Shown: positions 48,244 to 57,621, numbered from the stretch's first letter. The stretch is DNA of 58,569 nt from Phycicoccus sp. (GCA_017993715.1 JAGOME010000018.1:1-58569), one strand, 5' to 3'. Translations and numbers: made by a program. Notes: a model not told the origin generated them from the sequence alone.

Positions 48244-50274
48244 TCAGGCCTCGATCTTGCCGAGAATCGCGTGGACCTCTTCGGGGGTCGTGGCCGCTTC
48301 CAGCGCCGCGATCTCGTTGGCGTTGAGGAACACCTTGGCCAGGTTGGCCAGAATGCCGAGGTGGTCGTCACCCGCGCCGGCGACACCGACAACGAACTTG
48401 ACGGGCTTGCCACCCCAGTCAATGCCTTGCGGGTAGCGCACGAACGACAGCGCAGACTGGCGGATCTCGCCCTTGGCCTCGTTCGTCCCGTGCGGGATCG
48501 CGAGCAGGTTGCCCATGTAGGTCGACACGGACTGCTCACGCTCGAGCATCGCGGCGATGTAGTTCTCGCCCACCGCGCCGGAGTCGGCCAACAGCTGGCC
48601 CGCCTCGACGATCGCTGCCTCGCGGCCAGCGCTCGTGCCGGACAGCCGGATCGAGCTCAGGGCCAGCAGGCTGGCGCCCGAGGATGCTGCCGCAGCGGGG
48701 GCCGCGACGGGGGTGGCGGGAGCGGCAGCGCTGGCGGAACCGCCAGCCACTGAGGCACCAACCGCAGCTGGGGCCGAGACCGCCGTGATCTGCGCGACGA
48801 TCTCGTCATAGACCGGGCTGGCCATGAAGTTGTCCACCGTGAAGAGCGTGGCCGACGGGGCGCCCTGGGCGGCCCGGTTGGCCAGGTCCTGGTGGGTGAC
48901 CAGGACGTCGATGTCGTCGGTGAGGTTGGCGATGGCCTTGTTGACGACGGTGATGTCGGTGAACCCGGCAGCCTGGACCTTGCGACGCAGGACCGAAGCA
49001 CCCATGGCGGACGAGCCCATCCCGGCGTCGCAGGCGAAGACGATCGAGCGGACCGGACCGGTGATCGCACCGCTGCCGGCACCAGCGAGCACGGAGGACG
49101 CGATCGACTTCTTGCCCTTCATGGACTCCATGGAGGCGGTCGCGGCGCTGAGGTCGCCGTCGTCCTCGGACTTGTCGGCCTTGAGCAGGACGGCTGCCAC
49201 GGCGAAGGTCGCGGCCGCACCGAGGATCACCGAGAGCAGGACCCCGACGTAGCTGTCGCTGGCGGTCGAGACGAGCACGGCAATGATGGAGCCAGGAGCG
49301 GCGGGAGCGCGCAGCCCGGAGCCGAAGACCATGTTGGTCGCGATCTGGGTCATGCCACCGGCGATCATCGCGATGATGAGGCGCGGCTTGGCCAGCACGT
49401 AGGGGAAGTAGATCTCGTGAATGCCGCCGATGAAGTGGATGATCGCCGCACCGGGAGCCGAGGCCTTGGCCAGGCCCTTGCCGAAGAAGGTGTAGGCGAG
49501 CAGCAGGCCCAAGCCGGGGCCGGGGTTGGCCTCGAGGAGGAACAGGATGGACTTGCCGGTGTCGGCTGCCTGGTCGAGGCCGAGGGGGGTCAGGACGCCG
49601 TGGTTGATGGCGTTGTTGAGGAAGAGGATCTTGGCCGGCTCGATGAAGATCGACGTCAACGGCAGCAGACCGGAGGACACGAGCGTGTCGACGACGCTGC
49701 CCGCGAACTCGGCAATCGCCGTGAAGATCGGGCTCATGAGGAAGAAGGCCGCCGTGGCCAGGACCATGCCCCAAATGCCGGCGGAGAAGTTGTTGACGAG
49801 CATCTCGAAGCCGGGCCGGATCTTGCCGTCCCAGATGGCGTCGATCTTCTTGATCGACCAGCCACCGAGCGGGCCCATGAGCATGGCGCCCATGAACATC
49901 GGGATGGAGGTGCCGGCGATGACACCCATGGTCGCGATCGCGCCGACCACGCCACCGCGGGTCTTGTAGATGTTGTAGCCGCCGGTGTAGCCGATGAGGA
50001 GCGGCAGCAGGTACGTGATCATCGGGCCGACGATCCCGGTGTTGCCTTCGGCCCCCCAGCCGCCGATCTTGGCGACCCAACTGTCATCGGCGGTCCCGAT
50101 GCCGAGCATGGGGAGCCAGCCGACCTTGATGAACAGGGACGTGATCAGGCCCCAGGCGATGAAGGCCGCGATATTGGGCATGACCATGTTCGACAGGAAC
50201 GTGCCGAACTTCTGGACTTGCACCCGGGCCGAGACGCCTGAGGCGCTCGCGGGTGGTGCAGTGGTGGACGCCAT
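48244..50274 (-). CDS. mtlA: PTS mannitol/hexitol-specific transporter IICBA
   Basis: The 676-aa permease carries IIC, IIB and IIA in one chain. The membrane IIC domain (residues about 20-360) has FLSNMVMPNIAAFIAWGLITSLF and IHFIGGIHEIYFPYVL. The IIB domain has the phospho-cysteine in VFACDAGMGSSAMG. An Ala-rich linker follows, and the IIA domain has the phospho-histidine in AIPHGTNEAKGEI. This is the MtlA fusion order, so mannitol is the most likely substrate, but related hexitols are possible given the zinc dehydrogenase next door. The ATG at 50274 follows AAAGGAC. The promoter on the minus strand is canonical. Confidence 0.92.
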   Translation of the reverse strand: MASTTAPPASASGVSARVQVQKFGTFLSNMVMPNIAAFIAWGLITSLFIKVGWLPMLGIGTADDSWVAKIGGWGAEGNTGIVGPMITYLLPLLIGYTGGYNIYKTRGGVVGAIATMGVIAGTSIPMFMGAMLMGPLGGWSIKKIDAIWDGKIRPGFEMLVNNFSAGIWGMVLATAAFFLMSPIFTAIAEFAGSVVDTLVSSGLLPLTSIFIEPAKILFLNNAINHGVLTPLGLDQAADTGKSILFLLEANPGPGLGLLLAYTFFGKGLAKASAPGAAIIHFIGGIHEIYFPYVLAKPRLIIAMIAGGMTQIATNMVFGSGLRAPAAPGSIIAVLVSTASDSYVGVLLSVILGAAATFAVAAVLLKADKSEDDGDLSAATASMESMKGKKSIASSVLAGAGSGAITGPVRSIVFACDAGMGSSAMGASVLRRKVQAAGFTDITVVNKAIANLTDDIDVLVTHQDLANRAAQGAPSATLFTVDNFMASPVYDEIVAQITAVSAPAAVGASVAGGSASAAAPATPVAAPAAAASSGASLLALSSIRLSGTSAGREAAIVEAGQLLADSGAVGENYIAAMLEREQSVSTYMGNLLAIPHGTNEAKGEIRQSALSFVRYPQGIDWGGKPVKFVVGVAGAGDDHLGILANLAKVFLNANEIAALEAATTPEEVHAILGKIEA

Positions 50275-50325
50275 CGTCCGATGTCCTTTCAACCGTGATC
50301 CGCGGGGCTGGGATCTGTGTACACC

Positions 50326-50355
50326 TTTATATGGGTGGGTTTGAGTGAGAGTCAA
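50326..50355 (-). promoter_or_regulatory. promoter of mtlA (TTGACT-18-TATAAA)
   Basis: On the minus strand TTGACT (50355-50350) and TATAAA (50331-50326) are separated by 18 bp, a near-consensus housekeeping promoter, with a predicted leader of about 45 nt. Confidence 0.7.
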
Positions 50356-50367
50356 GGGGTTAGCCAC

Positions 50368-50383
50368 AAGTTTCTCGAAACCT
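50368..50383. promoter_or_regulatory. operator-like palindrome AAGTTTC-TC-GAAACCT
   Basis: Seven-base arms with one mismatch lie between the two divergent -35 hexamers, a good place for the island's DeoR-type regulator to control both directions. Confidence 0.5.
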
Positions 50384-50384
50384 C

Positions 50385-50414
50385 TTGACGAAAACCCAAC
50401 AACTCGGGCAGGCT
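50385..50414 (+). promoter_or_regulatory. promoter of the zinc dehydrogenase gene (TTGACG-18-CAGGCT)
   Basis: TTGACG at 50385-50390 and CAGGCT at 50409-50414, with 18-bp spacing, face away from mtlA. The -10 box is weaker than that of mtlA. Confidence 0.5.
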
Positions 50415-50489
50415 ACGGAAGTAGCAAACACAAACCCACATTCGCTCCGGGTGGCACACCACCCCCGGGCCCCTCGCAAAGGAGCACCC

Positions 50490-51536
50490 ATGCTGGCGCT
50501 GCGCTTCCACGCCCCCGAAGACGTCCGTCTCGAGGAGGTGTCCGAGCCGGAGTGCGGACCGCGGGAGGTCAAGATCAAGGTCAAGGCCACCTCGACCTGC
50601 GGCACGGATGTGAAGATCAAGAAGAACGGGCACGTCAACATCACCCGCACCACGACGATGGGTCACGAGATCGCCGGTGAGGTCGTCGAGGTGGGCGCCG
50701 AGGCGCTCGGTGGTTTCCAGGTGGGCGACCGCGTCCAGTGCATCGCCGCCGTCCCGTGCGGGGACTGCCACGAATGCCGCAAGGGCTGGATGGAGGTCTG
50801 CGAGAACCAGACGAGCGTGGGCTACCAGTACGACGGTGGCTTCGCCGACTACATGATCGTGCCCGAGCAGGTCCTCAAGGTCGATGGCCTCAACCGCATC
50901 CCCGAGGGCGTCGGCTACGACGAGGCCAGTGCTGCGGAGCCCCTGGCCTGCGCCATCAACGCCCAGAACCAGCTCGGCATCGAGGAGGGTGACTTCGTCG
51001 TCGTCTTCGGCGCCGGTCCCATCGGGTGCATGCACATCCGCGTCGCCCGCGGCATGCACAAGGCCGGCCAGATCTGGCTCGTCGACGTCAACGCCGAGCG
51101 CCTGAAGATGTCCGCGGACGCCGTGAACCCCGACGGCACCATCGACGCCTCGCAGGAAGACGTCGTCGCCAAGGTCTTGGAGCTGACCGGGGGCCGGGGC
51201 GCCGATGTCGTCATCACCGCCACGCCGGCCAACGTCACGCAGGAGCAGGCCATCTCGATGGCCGCTCGCCAGGGCCGGATCTCGTTCTTCGGCGGACTGC
51301 CCAAGAACGACCCGCACATCCAGTGCGACTCCAACCTCGTGCACTACCGGCAGCTGCACATCCACGGCGCCAACGGCTCGTCCCCCGATCACAACAAGCA
51401 GGCCCTGGCCGCGATCGCCAGTGGTGAGGTGCCGGTCAAGGACCTCATTACTCGGCATGTGCCCCTCGCGGACGTCCTGTCGGTCTTCGACATCGTCGCC
51501 AAGGGCGAGGCCATCAAGGTGACGGTCCTCCCCTAG
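50490..51536 (+). CDS. zinc-dependent polyol(-phosphate) dehydrogenase, medium-chain family
   Basis: The 348-aa NAD(P)-dependent enzyme has catalytic zinc ligands in TCGTD and GHEIAGEVVEVG, four structural-zinc cysteines in CGDCHECRKGWMEVC, and the cofactor fold VVVFGAGPIGCMHIRVA followed by VDVNAERL. This is the sorbitol/galactitol-1-phosphate/threonine dehydrogenase group. Beside a hexitol IICBA it probably oxidises the imported hexitol phosphate; classical mannitol-1-phosphate dehydrogenase (MtlD) is a different family and is absent here. AAAGGAG precedes the ATG by six bases. Confidence 0.85.
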   Translation: MLALRFHAPEDVRLEEVSEPECGPREVKIKVKATSTCGTDVKIKKNGHVNITRTTTMGHEIAGEVVEVGAEALGGFQVGDRVQCIAAVPCGDCHECRKGWMEVCENQTSVGYQYDGGFADYMIVPEQVLKVDGLNRIPEGVGYDEASAAEPLACAINAQNQLGIEEGDFVVVFGAGPIGCMHIRVARGMHKAGQIWLVDVNAERLKMSADAVNPDGTIDASQEDVVAKVLELTGGRGADVVITATPANVTQEQAISMAARQGRISFFGGLPKNDPHIQCDSNLVHYRQLHIHGANGSSPDHNKQALAAIASGEVPVKDLITRHVPLADVLSVFDIVAKGEAIKVTVLP

Positions 51537-51551
51537 GGCACTCTGGGGACC

Positions 51552-52358
51552 GTGACGGACGATTCAGAGACGATGATGTCGACGCCGACAGCTCCGCGGT
51601 ATGCCGCCGAGCGGCAGCAGGTGATCCTCGACCGGGCCCGCTCAGCGGGCCGGGTCGAGGTGGCCCTCCTCGCCGATGATCTGCAGGTGACCGCAGAGAC
51701 GGTGCGTCGGGACCTCACGGCCCTGGAGCGGCTGGGCTTGGTCCGCCGGGTCCATGGCGGCGCCCTGCCGATCGAGCGTCTCGAGGTCGAGCCCACCCTG
51801 GCCTCACGACGGGTCCAGGCCGGCGCCCAGAAGCAGCGGATCGCTGCCCGGGCCGTCGCCGAGCTGCCTCACGAGGGCACAGTGCTCCTGGACTCGGGCA
51901 CGACGACCCAGTCGATGGCCGACCAGTTCCCCCGGGATCGGCGACTGACCGTGGTCACCAACTCGATCGCGATCGCCTCCACGCTCCACGAGTTCGACAA
52001 CATCGAGCTCTACGTCCTTGGTGGCCGAGTGCGGGAGCGGACCGGCGCCGCGGTCGGTGACTGGGTGGCCAGTGCCCTCAAGGACATCTGCGTCGACGTC
52101 GCCTTCCTCGGCACCAACGGCTTCTCCGTCGCCCGCGGATTGACGACCCCGGACCAGATCGAGGCCGCCGCCAAGCGGGCCATGGCCAAAGCCGCTCGGC
52201 GCACGGTCGTCGTCACGGACTCGACCAAGGCTGGAGTGGACCACTTCCATCGTTTTGCCCGCTTCAAGGATGTTGCCCTTCTCATCACCGACTCCGAGCT
52301 CGACGACGAAACCGCCGATCAGCTCGACGAGGCAGGAACGGACGTGGTGCGCACATGA
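51552..52358 (+). CDS. DeoR/GlpR-family transcriptional regulator of the PTS island
   Basis: The 268-aa repressor has the DeoR helix-turn-helix (RQQVILDRARSAGRVEVALLADDLQVTAETVRRDLTALERLGLVRRVHGGA, residues 21-71) and the sugar-phosphate-binding domain with LLDSGTTTQSMADQFP, VVTNSIAIASTL and FLGTNGFSVARGLTTPD. The ligand is probably fructose-1-phosphate or a hexitol phosphate. The start is GTG. Its stop overlaps fruK (ATGA), the classical fruR-fruK-fruA order. Confidence 0.9.
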   Translation: MTDDSETMMSTPTAPRYAAERQQVILDRARSAGRVEVALLADDLQVTAETVRRDLTALERLGLVRRVHGGALPIERLEVEPTLASRRVQAGAQKQRIAARAVAELPHEGTVLLDSGTTTQSMADQFPRDRRLTVVTNSIAIASTLHEFDNIELYVLGGRVRERTGAAVGDWVASALKDICVDVAFLGTNGFSVARGLTTPDQIEAAAKRAMAKAARRTVVVTDSTKAGVDHFHRFARFKDVALLITDSELDDETADQLDEAGTDVVRT

Positions 52359-53299
52359 TCATCACCCTCACCCCCAACCCGAGCATCGACCGGACCATCG
52401 GCGTGCCCGACCTCCAGCCCGGCGAGGTCAACCGCGCGACCACGAGCCGGATCGATCCTGGCGGCAAGGGCGTCAACGTCTCACGCGCGTTGTCGGCCAA
52501 CGGAGTTCAGACCGTCGCCGTGCTCCCGCTCGGTGGACCCGAGGGGCACCTGATGTCCGAGTTGCTCGATGCCGCTGGCGTCCAGCACGTGGGCGTCACC
52601 GTGCCGGGGACATTGCGGATGAACATCGCGATCGTCGAGCCCGACGGCACGACGACCAAGGTCAACGAGCCAGGCCCTGCGCTCGGTCCCGAGCACACCG
52701 ACGCGTTGCTGTCCGCCGTCACCGCGAATGCCGCCGTGGGTGTCTGGGTCGTCGGCTGCGGCTCACTGCCCCCTGGCGCCGACCCCAACCTGCTGGCCGA
52801 CGTGATCACCCGAGCCCGGGCCCTCGGAGCCAAGGTGGCGGTCGACTCCTCGGGCGCCCCCATGGCCGCGGCGATCGCCGCCAAGCCCGACCTGATCAAG
52901 CCCAACCATGAGGAGCTCGAGGAGCTCGTCGGGCGAGCCCTGCCCACCCTCGGAGAGGTCGTCACTGCCGCACAGGAGGTGGTCACGTCGGGCATCGAGA
53001 CCGTCGTAGTCAGCCTGGGTGGGGACGGCGCCGTACTCGTCAACAGGGACACCGCCATCCATGCGGTTGCCTCGATCAGCAACCCGCTCTCGACGGTCGG
53101 CGCAGGTGATTGTCTCCTCGCCGGCCTGCTCGCGGCATTCGCCCGGAATGCCGCCTCGCGGCAGGCCCTGGAGGACGGCGTCCGCTGGGGCGCGGCCGCC
53201 GTGACCCTCCCGGGCAGCCAGGTGCCGGGGCCGACCGATCTGCAGGGCATCCCCGTCACCGTCAGCACGGACCTTGACTTCACCCGCCGGATCGCCTAA
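52355..53299 (+). CDS. fruK: 1-phosphofructokinase
   Basis: The 314-aa PfkB-family kinase converts fructose-1-phosphate to fructose-1,6-bisphosphate. It starts MIITLTPNPSIDRTIGV, has the GGKGVNVSRALSANG signature and the catalytic STVGAGDCLLAGLLAAF block. The stretch IKPNHEELEELVG is also typical. It is translationally coupled to the regulator. Two inverted CGGCATTC octamers lie inside the gene near its 3' end. Confidence 0.93.
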   Translation: MIITLTPNPSIDRTIGVPDLQPGEVNRATTSRIDPGGKGVNVSRALSANGVQTVAVLPLGGPEGHLMSELLDAAGVQHVGVTVPGTLRMNIAIVEPDGTTTKVNEPGPALGPEHTDALLSAVTANAAVGVWVVGCGSLPPGADPNLLADVITRARALGAKVAVDSSGAPMAAAIAAKPDLIKPNHEELEELVGRALPTLGEVVTAAQEVVTSGIETVVVSLGGDGAVLVNRDTAIHAVASISNPLSTVGAGDCLLAGLLAAFARNAASRQALEDGVRWGAAAVTLPGSQVPGPTDLQGIPVTVSTDLDFTRRIA

Positions 53300-53369
53300 C
53301 TGAATACCCACCGCACCCGCAGTTTCGCGCAGTAACGCCAACACCCACCACATCGCAGGGGAGTTACCG

Positions 53370-55472
53370 ATGTCGCTCATTACCCACGAACAGGTCGTCC
53401 TCGACCTGACCGCGCCGGATCGCCACGACGCGACCCGCATCCTCGCCGAACGGCTCGTCGCTTCGGGCCGCTGCACTGACCTCGAGGTCTTCCTCGGGGA
53501 CGTGCGTAAGCGCGAGGAAACCATGGCCACCGGCCTGCCTGGCGGCATCGGCATTCCGCATGCGCGCAGCGCCGCGATCACCGAGCCGTCCCTCGTCTTC
53601 GGCCGCGCGGCCGGGGGCATCGACTGGGGCGCCAAGGACGGCCCCGCCAACCTCATCTTCCTCATCGCCGCGCCCGAGGCCGGCGGTGAGGCGCACATGC
53701 AGATGCTCCCCAAACTGGCGCGCGCGCTGATGAAGACGGAGTTCAAGGAAGCACTGCTTGCGGCGACGACCCCGGCCGAGGTCGTCGACATCGTCAGCCG
53801 GGAGGTCGCCCTCGACCCACCGGCTGCCGCACCGGCTGCACCAGCCGGTGACACCGCGGCGGCGGCGGCAGGCTTGGGGGCTGCCGCGGCCGCTTCGGGG
53901 GCGGTGGGCGCCTCCACGTCGAGCGCGCCCACCGCCCGATCCCTGCACTTCGTCGGGGTCACCTCGTGCCCGACCGGGATCGCGCACACCTACATGGCCG
54001 CCGAAGGCCTGGAACGGGCCGCCAAGGCCGCCGGTCACACGATCACCGTGGAGACCCAGGGCTCGGCCGGCTCCACACCGCTCACCGCCGCGCAGATCGC
54101 CGAGGCCGATGGCGTCATCTTCGCCCACGACCTCCCGGTCAAGGATGTCGGGCGCTTCGCCGGCAAGCCAACGGTCGATGTCGGCGTCAAGAAGGGCATC
54201 TCCGACGGGCCCGCGCTGATCACGCAGGCCGAGCAGCTCGTCGCGACGTGGGCGGCCGACCCGTCCCTGGCCGCGGCGGCCAAGGCCGCTGCCCCCTCTG
54301 GCGGTGGTGGCCTGACCACCAAGGTCGAGTCCGGAGCCAGCACCGCCACGAAGATCCGCCAGTGGCTGATGACCGGCGTGTCCTACATGATCCCGTTCGT
54401 CGCGGCGGGCGGCATTCTCATCGCCCTCGGCTTCATGCTCGCAAGCCTGGCGATCGGTGAGGACGGCCCGATCGAGATCGTCAAGTACGGGCTGACCGCC
54501 GAAGGCGACTACAACATCACCCAGAACTTCAACGCGTTCTCGCTCACCTCATGGGCGGCGCTGCTCTTCGTCATGGGGGCCGCCTCCTTCGGGTTCCTCG
54601 TCCCGATCCTGTCCGGCTTCATCGCCTTCGCCATCGCCGACCGTCCTGGCATCGTCCCTGGCATCGTCGGCGGGGCCATCGCCTCGACCATGGGCGCCGG
54701 CTTCCTCGGCGGTATCGCCACCGGCTTCCTCGGCGGTTTCGTCGCCCGGTGGATCTCGAGGTGGAACGTCCCCAAGGGCGTGCGTGGCGTCATGCCCGTC
54801 GTCGTCATCCCCCTGCTGTCCGTACTCATCACGGCTGGCCTGTTCATCACCGTGCTCGGCCGTCCCATCACGTGGCTCACGACCCAGCTCAACGAGGGGC
54901 TCAGCTCGCTGTCCGGCGGCAGCGCCGTCGTCCTCGGCCTGATCCTCGGCGCGATGATGGGCTTCGACCTCGGTGGCCCGGTCAACAAGACGGCCTACAC
55001 GTTCGCGACCACCGGACTCGCGGCGGCCGGCACGGCCACCGACGCACCCCAACTGAAGATCATGGCGGCCGTTATGGCCGCCGGCATGGTCGCACCGCTG
55101 GCCATGGCCTTGGCGACGACGCTGCGCCCCAAGCTCTTCTCCGAGCCCGAGCGCGAGAACGGCAAAGCGGCCTGGCTCCTGGGAGCGTCCTTCATCTCCG
55201 AAGGCGCCATCCCCTTCGCCGCCGCCGACCCCGCCCGGATCATCGCGTCCTCGGTCGTCGGCTCCGCGCTCACCGGTGGCTTGGCCATGCTCTTCGGGAC
55301 CACGCTGCGCGCACCCCACGGTGGCATCTGGGTCCTGCCGCTCATCGGCAACTTCCTGATGTTCCTCGTGGCCCTGGCCGCTGGGGTCCTGGTCATGGCG
55401 GCCATCGTTGTGGTCCTGAAGTCTCGCGAGAAGAACCTTGCCGAGGTCGACGAGGCCGCTGTCAGCGTCTGA
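53370..55472 (+). CDS. fruA: PTS fructose-specific transporter IIABC
   Basis: The 700-aa permease has an N-terminal IIA domain with phospho-histidine GIPHARSAAITEPS, an Ala-rich linker, a IIB domain with phospho-cysteine GVTSCPTGIAHTYMAAEGLE, and a IIC domain from about residue 325 with some nine membrane segments, including the MMGFDLGGPVNKTAYTF loop. It takes up fructose as fructose-1-phosphate, which FruK uses. GGGGAGTTACCG precedes the ATG. Confidence 0.93.
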   Translation: MSLITHEQVVLDLTAPDRHDATRILAERLVASGRCTDLEVFLGDVRKREETMATGLPGGIGIPHARSAAITEPSLVFGRAAGGIDWGAKDGPANLIFLIAAPEAGGEAHMQMLPKLARALMKTEFKEALLAATTPAEVVDIVSREVALDPPAAAPAAPAGDTAAAAAGLGAAAAASGAVGASTSSAPTARSLHFVGVTSCPTGIAHTYMAAEGLERAAKAAGHTITVETQGSAGSTPLTAAQIAEADGVIFAHDLPVKDVGRFAGKPTVDVGVKKGISDGPALITQAEQLVATWAADPSLAAAAKAAAPSGGGGLTTKVESGASTATKIRQWLMTGVSYMIPFVAAGGILIALGFMLASLAIGEDGPIEIVKYGLTAEGDYNITQNFNAFSLTSWAALLFVMGAASFGFLVPILSGFIAFAIADRPGIVPGIVGGAIASTMGAGFLGGIATGFLGGFVARWISRWNVPKGVRGVMPVVVIPLLSVLITAGLFITVLGRPITWLTTQLNEGLSSLSGGSAVVLGLILGAMMGFDLGGPVNKTAYTFATTGLAAAGTATDAPQLKIMAAVMAAGMVAPLAMALATTLRPKLFSEPERENGKAAWLLGASFISEGAIPFAAADPARIIASSVVGSALTGGLAMLFGTTLRAPHGGIWVLPLIGNFLMFLVALAAGVLVMAAIVVVLKSREKNLAEVDEAAVSV

Positions 55473-55589
55473 GCACGCCCCGCGTCGGGGAACCGGGCAG
55501 ACTCCAAAGAGATGCACCCGGCATTCCCCGCTGAAACCAACCCTCGTGTCCGGCACGTCCGCCGGGCACCCGTCAAAGGAGACACATCC

Positions 55590-55859
55590 ATGGCACAGCG
55601 CACCGTCACCATCGCTTCGTCCGTTGGTCTGCACGCCCGCCCGGCCGCCCTCTTCGTCCAGGCCGCGTCGGAGACCGGCCTCGACGTCGAGATCGGGCGC
55701 CCCGGTGAGGACCTCGTCGACGCGACGAGCATCCTCGGAGTGATGGCCCTGGGGGCCAAGCACGGGGAGGAGATCGTCCTCTCGGCCGAGGGCGACGGCG
55801 CCGACGCGGCCCTTGACGGCCTGGTCGCCCTCCTCTCGCGCGACCTCGACGCCGAGTGA
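55590..55859 (+). CDS. ptsH: phosphocarrier protein HPr
   Basis: The 89-aa protein has the phospho-histidine in SSVGLHARPAALFVQAA (His15) and the region around position 46 in VDATSILGVMALGAKHGEE. It carries phosphate from Enzyme I to the IIA domains. AAAGGAG lies eight bases before the ATG, and the stop overlaps ptsI by TGATG. A Ser46 equivalent (ATSILG) is present, but no HPr kinase gene is visible. Confidence 0.93.
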   Translation: MAQRTVTIASSVGLHARPAALFVQAASETGLDVEIGRPGEDLVDATSILGVMALGAKHGEEIVLSAEGDGADAALDGLVALLSRDLDAE

Positions 55860-57544
55860 TGGCGGAGGAGTCCACGACCCGTCAGGGCATCGGCGTCAGT
55901 CCCGGCACCGCCTATGGTCCGGTCGTCCAGGTGTCCCCCCCGGTCACGCCCCCGGCCAATGAGCCGGGGGCGGCCGACCCCGAGGCTGCCCTGGTCTCGG
56001 TCAAGGAGGCCTTCGCCGCGGTCGCCGAGGACCTGGAGGGTCGGGCGCGCCATGCCGACGACACCGCCCAGCAGATCCTCAAGGCCACGGCCCTCATCGC
56101 CCGGGACAAGGGTCTGCACAAGGAGGCCGGCAAGCAGCTCGTCGCCGGCAAGGGCCCAGCCACGGCCGTGTCCGCGGCCATCGAGGTGTTCGCCGCGCAG
56201 TTCGAGGCCCTCGGCGGGTATTTCGCCGAGCGGGTCACCGACCTGCGTGACGTCGGCTCCCGGACCGTCGCGGCGGTGCTCGGGGTCCCTGCTCCGGGCG
56301 TGCCGTTCTTCGATGTGCCCAGCGTCGTCGTCGCCGAGGATCTGGCGCCCGCCGAGACAGCCACGCTCGACCGGTCTCTCGTCGTCGGGATCATCACCCA
56401 GGCGGGCGGGCGGACGAGCCACACGGCGATCCTCGCCGCCCAGATGGGGATCCCGGCGGTGGTCCAGTGTCCGGATGCGACGTCGATCGCGCCGGGCACG
56501 CGCGTCGCCGTCGACGGCGACTCCGGAGAGGTGACCCTGTCACCGACCGGGGACTTCGTCGAGGGACTGCGTGAGCGCCGCGAGAAGCGGGCCGCCGCAC
56601 TGACGGCCACCTCCGGTGAGGGCCGCACGAGCGACGGGTTCCACGTCGCGCTGTTGGCCAACATCGGCGGTATCCAGGACGCCGAGGCCGCAGGGCCCCA
56701 GGACCTCGAGGGCGTCGGGCTCTTCCGCACCGAGTTCGTGTTCCTGTCCAGCGACCACGCGCCGACGGTGGCAGAGCAGACCGACATCTACACCAAGGTG
56801 TTCGCGCCGTTCGACTCTCGCCGGGTCGTCGTGCGCACCTTGGACGCCGGCGCCGACAAGCCGCTGGCGTTCGCGGACCTCGGACCGGAGGAGAACCCAG
56901 CCCTGGGCCGTCGTGGATTGCGGCTCTCGGCGGAGCGTCCGGACCTGCTCGACGCGCAGCTCGAAGCCCTGGGCTTGGCCGCCAAAGCCACGGGGGCCGA
57001 CGTGCGCGTCATGGCCCCCATGGTGGCCACGGCCGAGGAAGCCTCGTGGTTCGCTCGGCGGGTTCGCGAGAACGGACTGCCCAAGGCCGGCGTCATGATC
57101 GAGGTGCCCGGGGCGGCTCTGCGGGCCGAGTATGTCCTGGAGGACTGTGACTTCGGGTCGCTCGGCACCAACGACCTCGCCCAGTACACGATGGCGGCCG
57201 ACCGCATGCAAGGTGAGCTGTCCGACCTGCTCGATCCGTGGCAGCCGGCCGTGCTCGACGTCATTAAGGCCGCATGTGATGGCGCGGCTCGCGTGGGCAA
57301 GCCGATGGGCGTGTGTGGCGAGTCCGGTGGCGACCCGCTGCTTGCGCTCGTGCTCACCGGACTCGGCGTTCAGTCGCTGTCCATGGCGCCCTCCAAGGTG
57401 CCCATGGTGCGGTTCGCGCTGTCGCTGCACTCGCTGGCGCAGTGCCAGGGTTTGGCGGCGACGGCGCTGGCGTCGCGGACGGCATTCGAGGCCATGTCCG
57501 CGGTCAAGGAGCAGGCGCACGAGGACCTCGCCGCCCTGCTCTGA
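55859..57544 (+). CDS. ptsI: phosphoenolpyruvate-protein phosphotransferase (Enzyme I)
   Basis: The 561-aa protein autophosphorylates from phosphoenolpyruvate. It shows the phospho-histidine in QAGGRTSHTAILAAQMGIPAVV, the GVGLFRTEFVFLSS block, RTLDAGADKPLAF, and the C-terminal GTNDLAQYTMAADR and GVCGESGGDP with the catalytic cysteine. The length is normal. It closes the PTS operon and is followed by a strong hairpin. Confidence 0.94.
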   Translation: MAEESTTRQGIGVSPGTAYGPVVQVSPPVTPPANEPGAADPEAALVSVKEAFAAVAEDLEGRARHADDTAQQILKATALIARDKGLHKEAGKQLVAGKGPATAVSAAIEVFAAQFEALGGYFAERVTDLRDVGSRTVAAVLGVPAPGVPFFDVPSVVVAEDLAPAETATLDRSLVVGIITQAGGRTSHTAILAAQMGIPAVVQCPDATSIAPGTRVAVDGDSGEVTLSPTGDFVEGLRERREKRAAALTATSGEGRTSDGFHVALLANIGGIQDAEAAGPQDLEGVGLFRTEFVFLSSDHAPTVAEQTDIYTKVFAPFDSRRVVVRTLDAGADKPLAFADLGPEENPALGRRGLRLSAERPDLLDAQLEALGLAAKATGADVRVMAPMVATAEEASWFARRVRENGLPKAGVMIEVPGAALRAEYVLEDCDFGSLGTNDLAQYTMAADRMQGELSDLLDPWQPAVLDVIKAACDGAARVGKPMGVCGESGGDPLLALVLTGLGVQSLSMAPSKVPMVRFALSLHSLAQCQGLAATALASRTAFEAMSAVKEQAHEDLAALL

Positions 57545-57551
57545 TCACCCC

Positions 57552-57604
57552 CACGATGTCCGGCGCGTGGCTGCCCCTGGGGCCGCCACGCGCCGGACAT
57601 CGTG
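57552..57604 (+). terminator. 20-bp perfect hairpin after ptsI
   Basis: Bases 57552-57571 pair exactly with 57585-57604, and the loop itself contains CCCC-T-GGGG. It starts 8 nt after the stop. Like the hairpin at 14652 it lacks a T-run. Confidence 0.75.
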
Positions 57605-57609
57605 CTGTC

Positions 57610-57615
57610 TAGGCT
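57610..57615 (+). promoter_or_regulatory. -10 element TAGGCT (MBL hydrolase)
   Basis: TAGGCT ends 6 nt before the ATG at 57622 and immediately follows the ptsI terminator. Confidence 0.55.
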
Positions 57616-57621
57616 GGGGCG

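Noticed and set aside
48892-50241. 449-aa plus-strand open frame over mtlA
   Set aside because: Antisense shadow of the IICBA permease, rich in Asp/Glu/Gly/Arg without recognisable domains.
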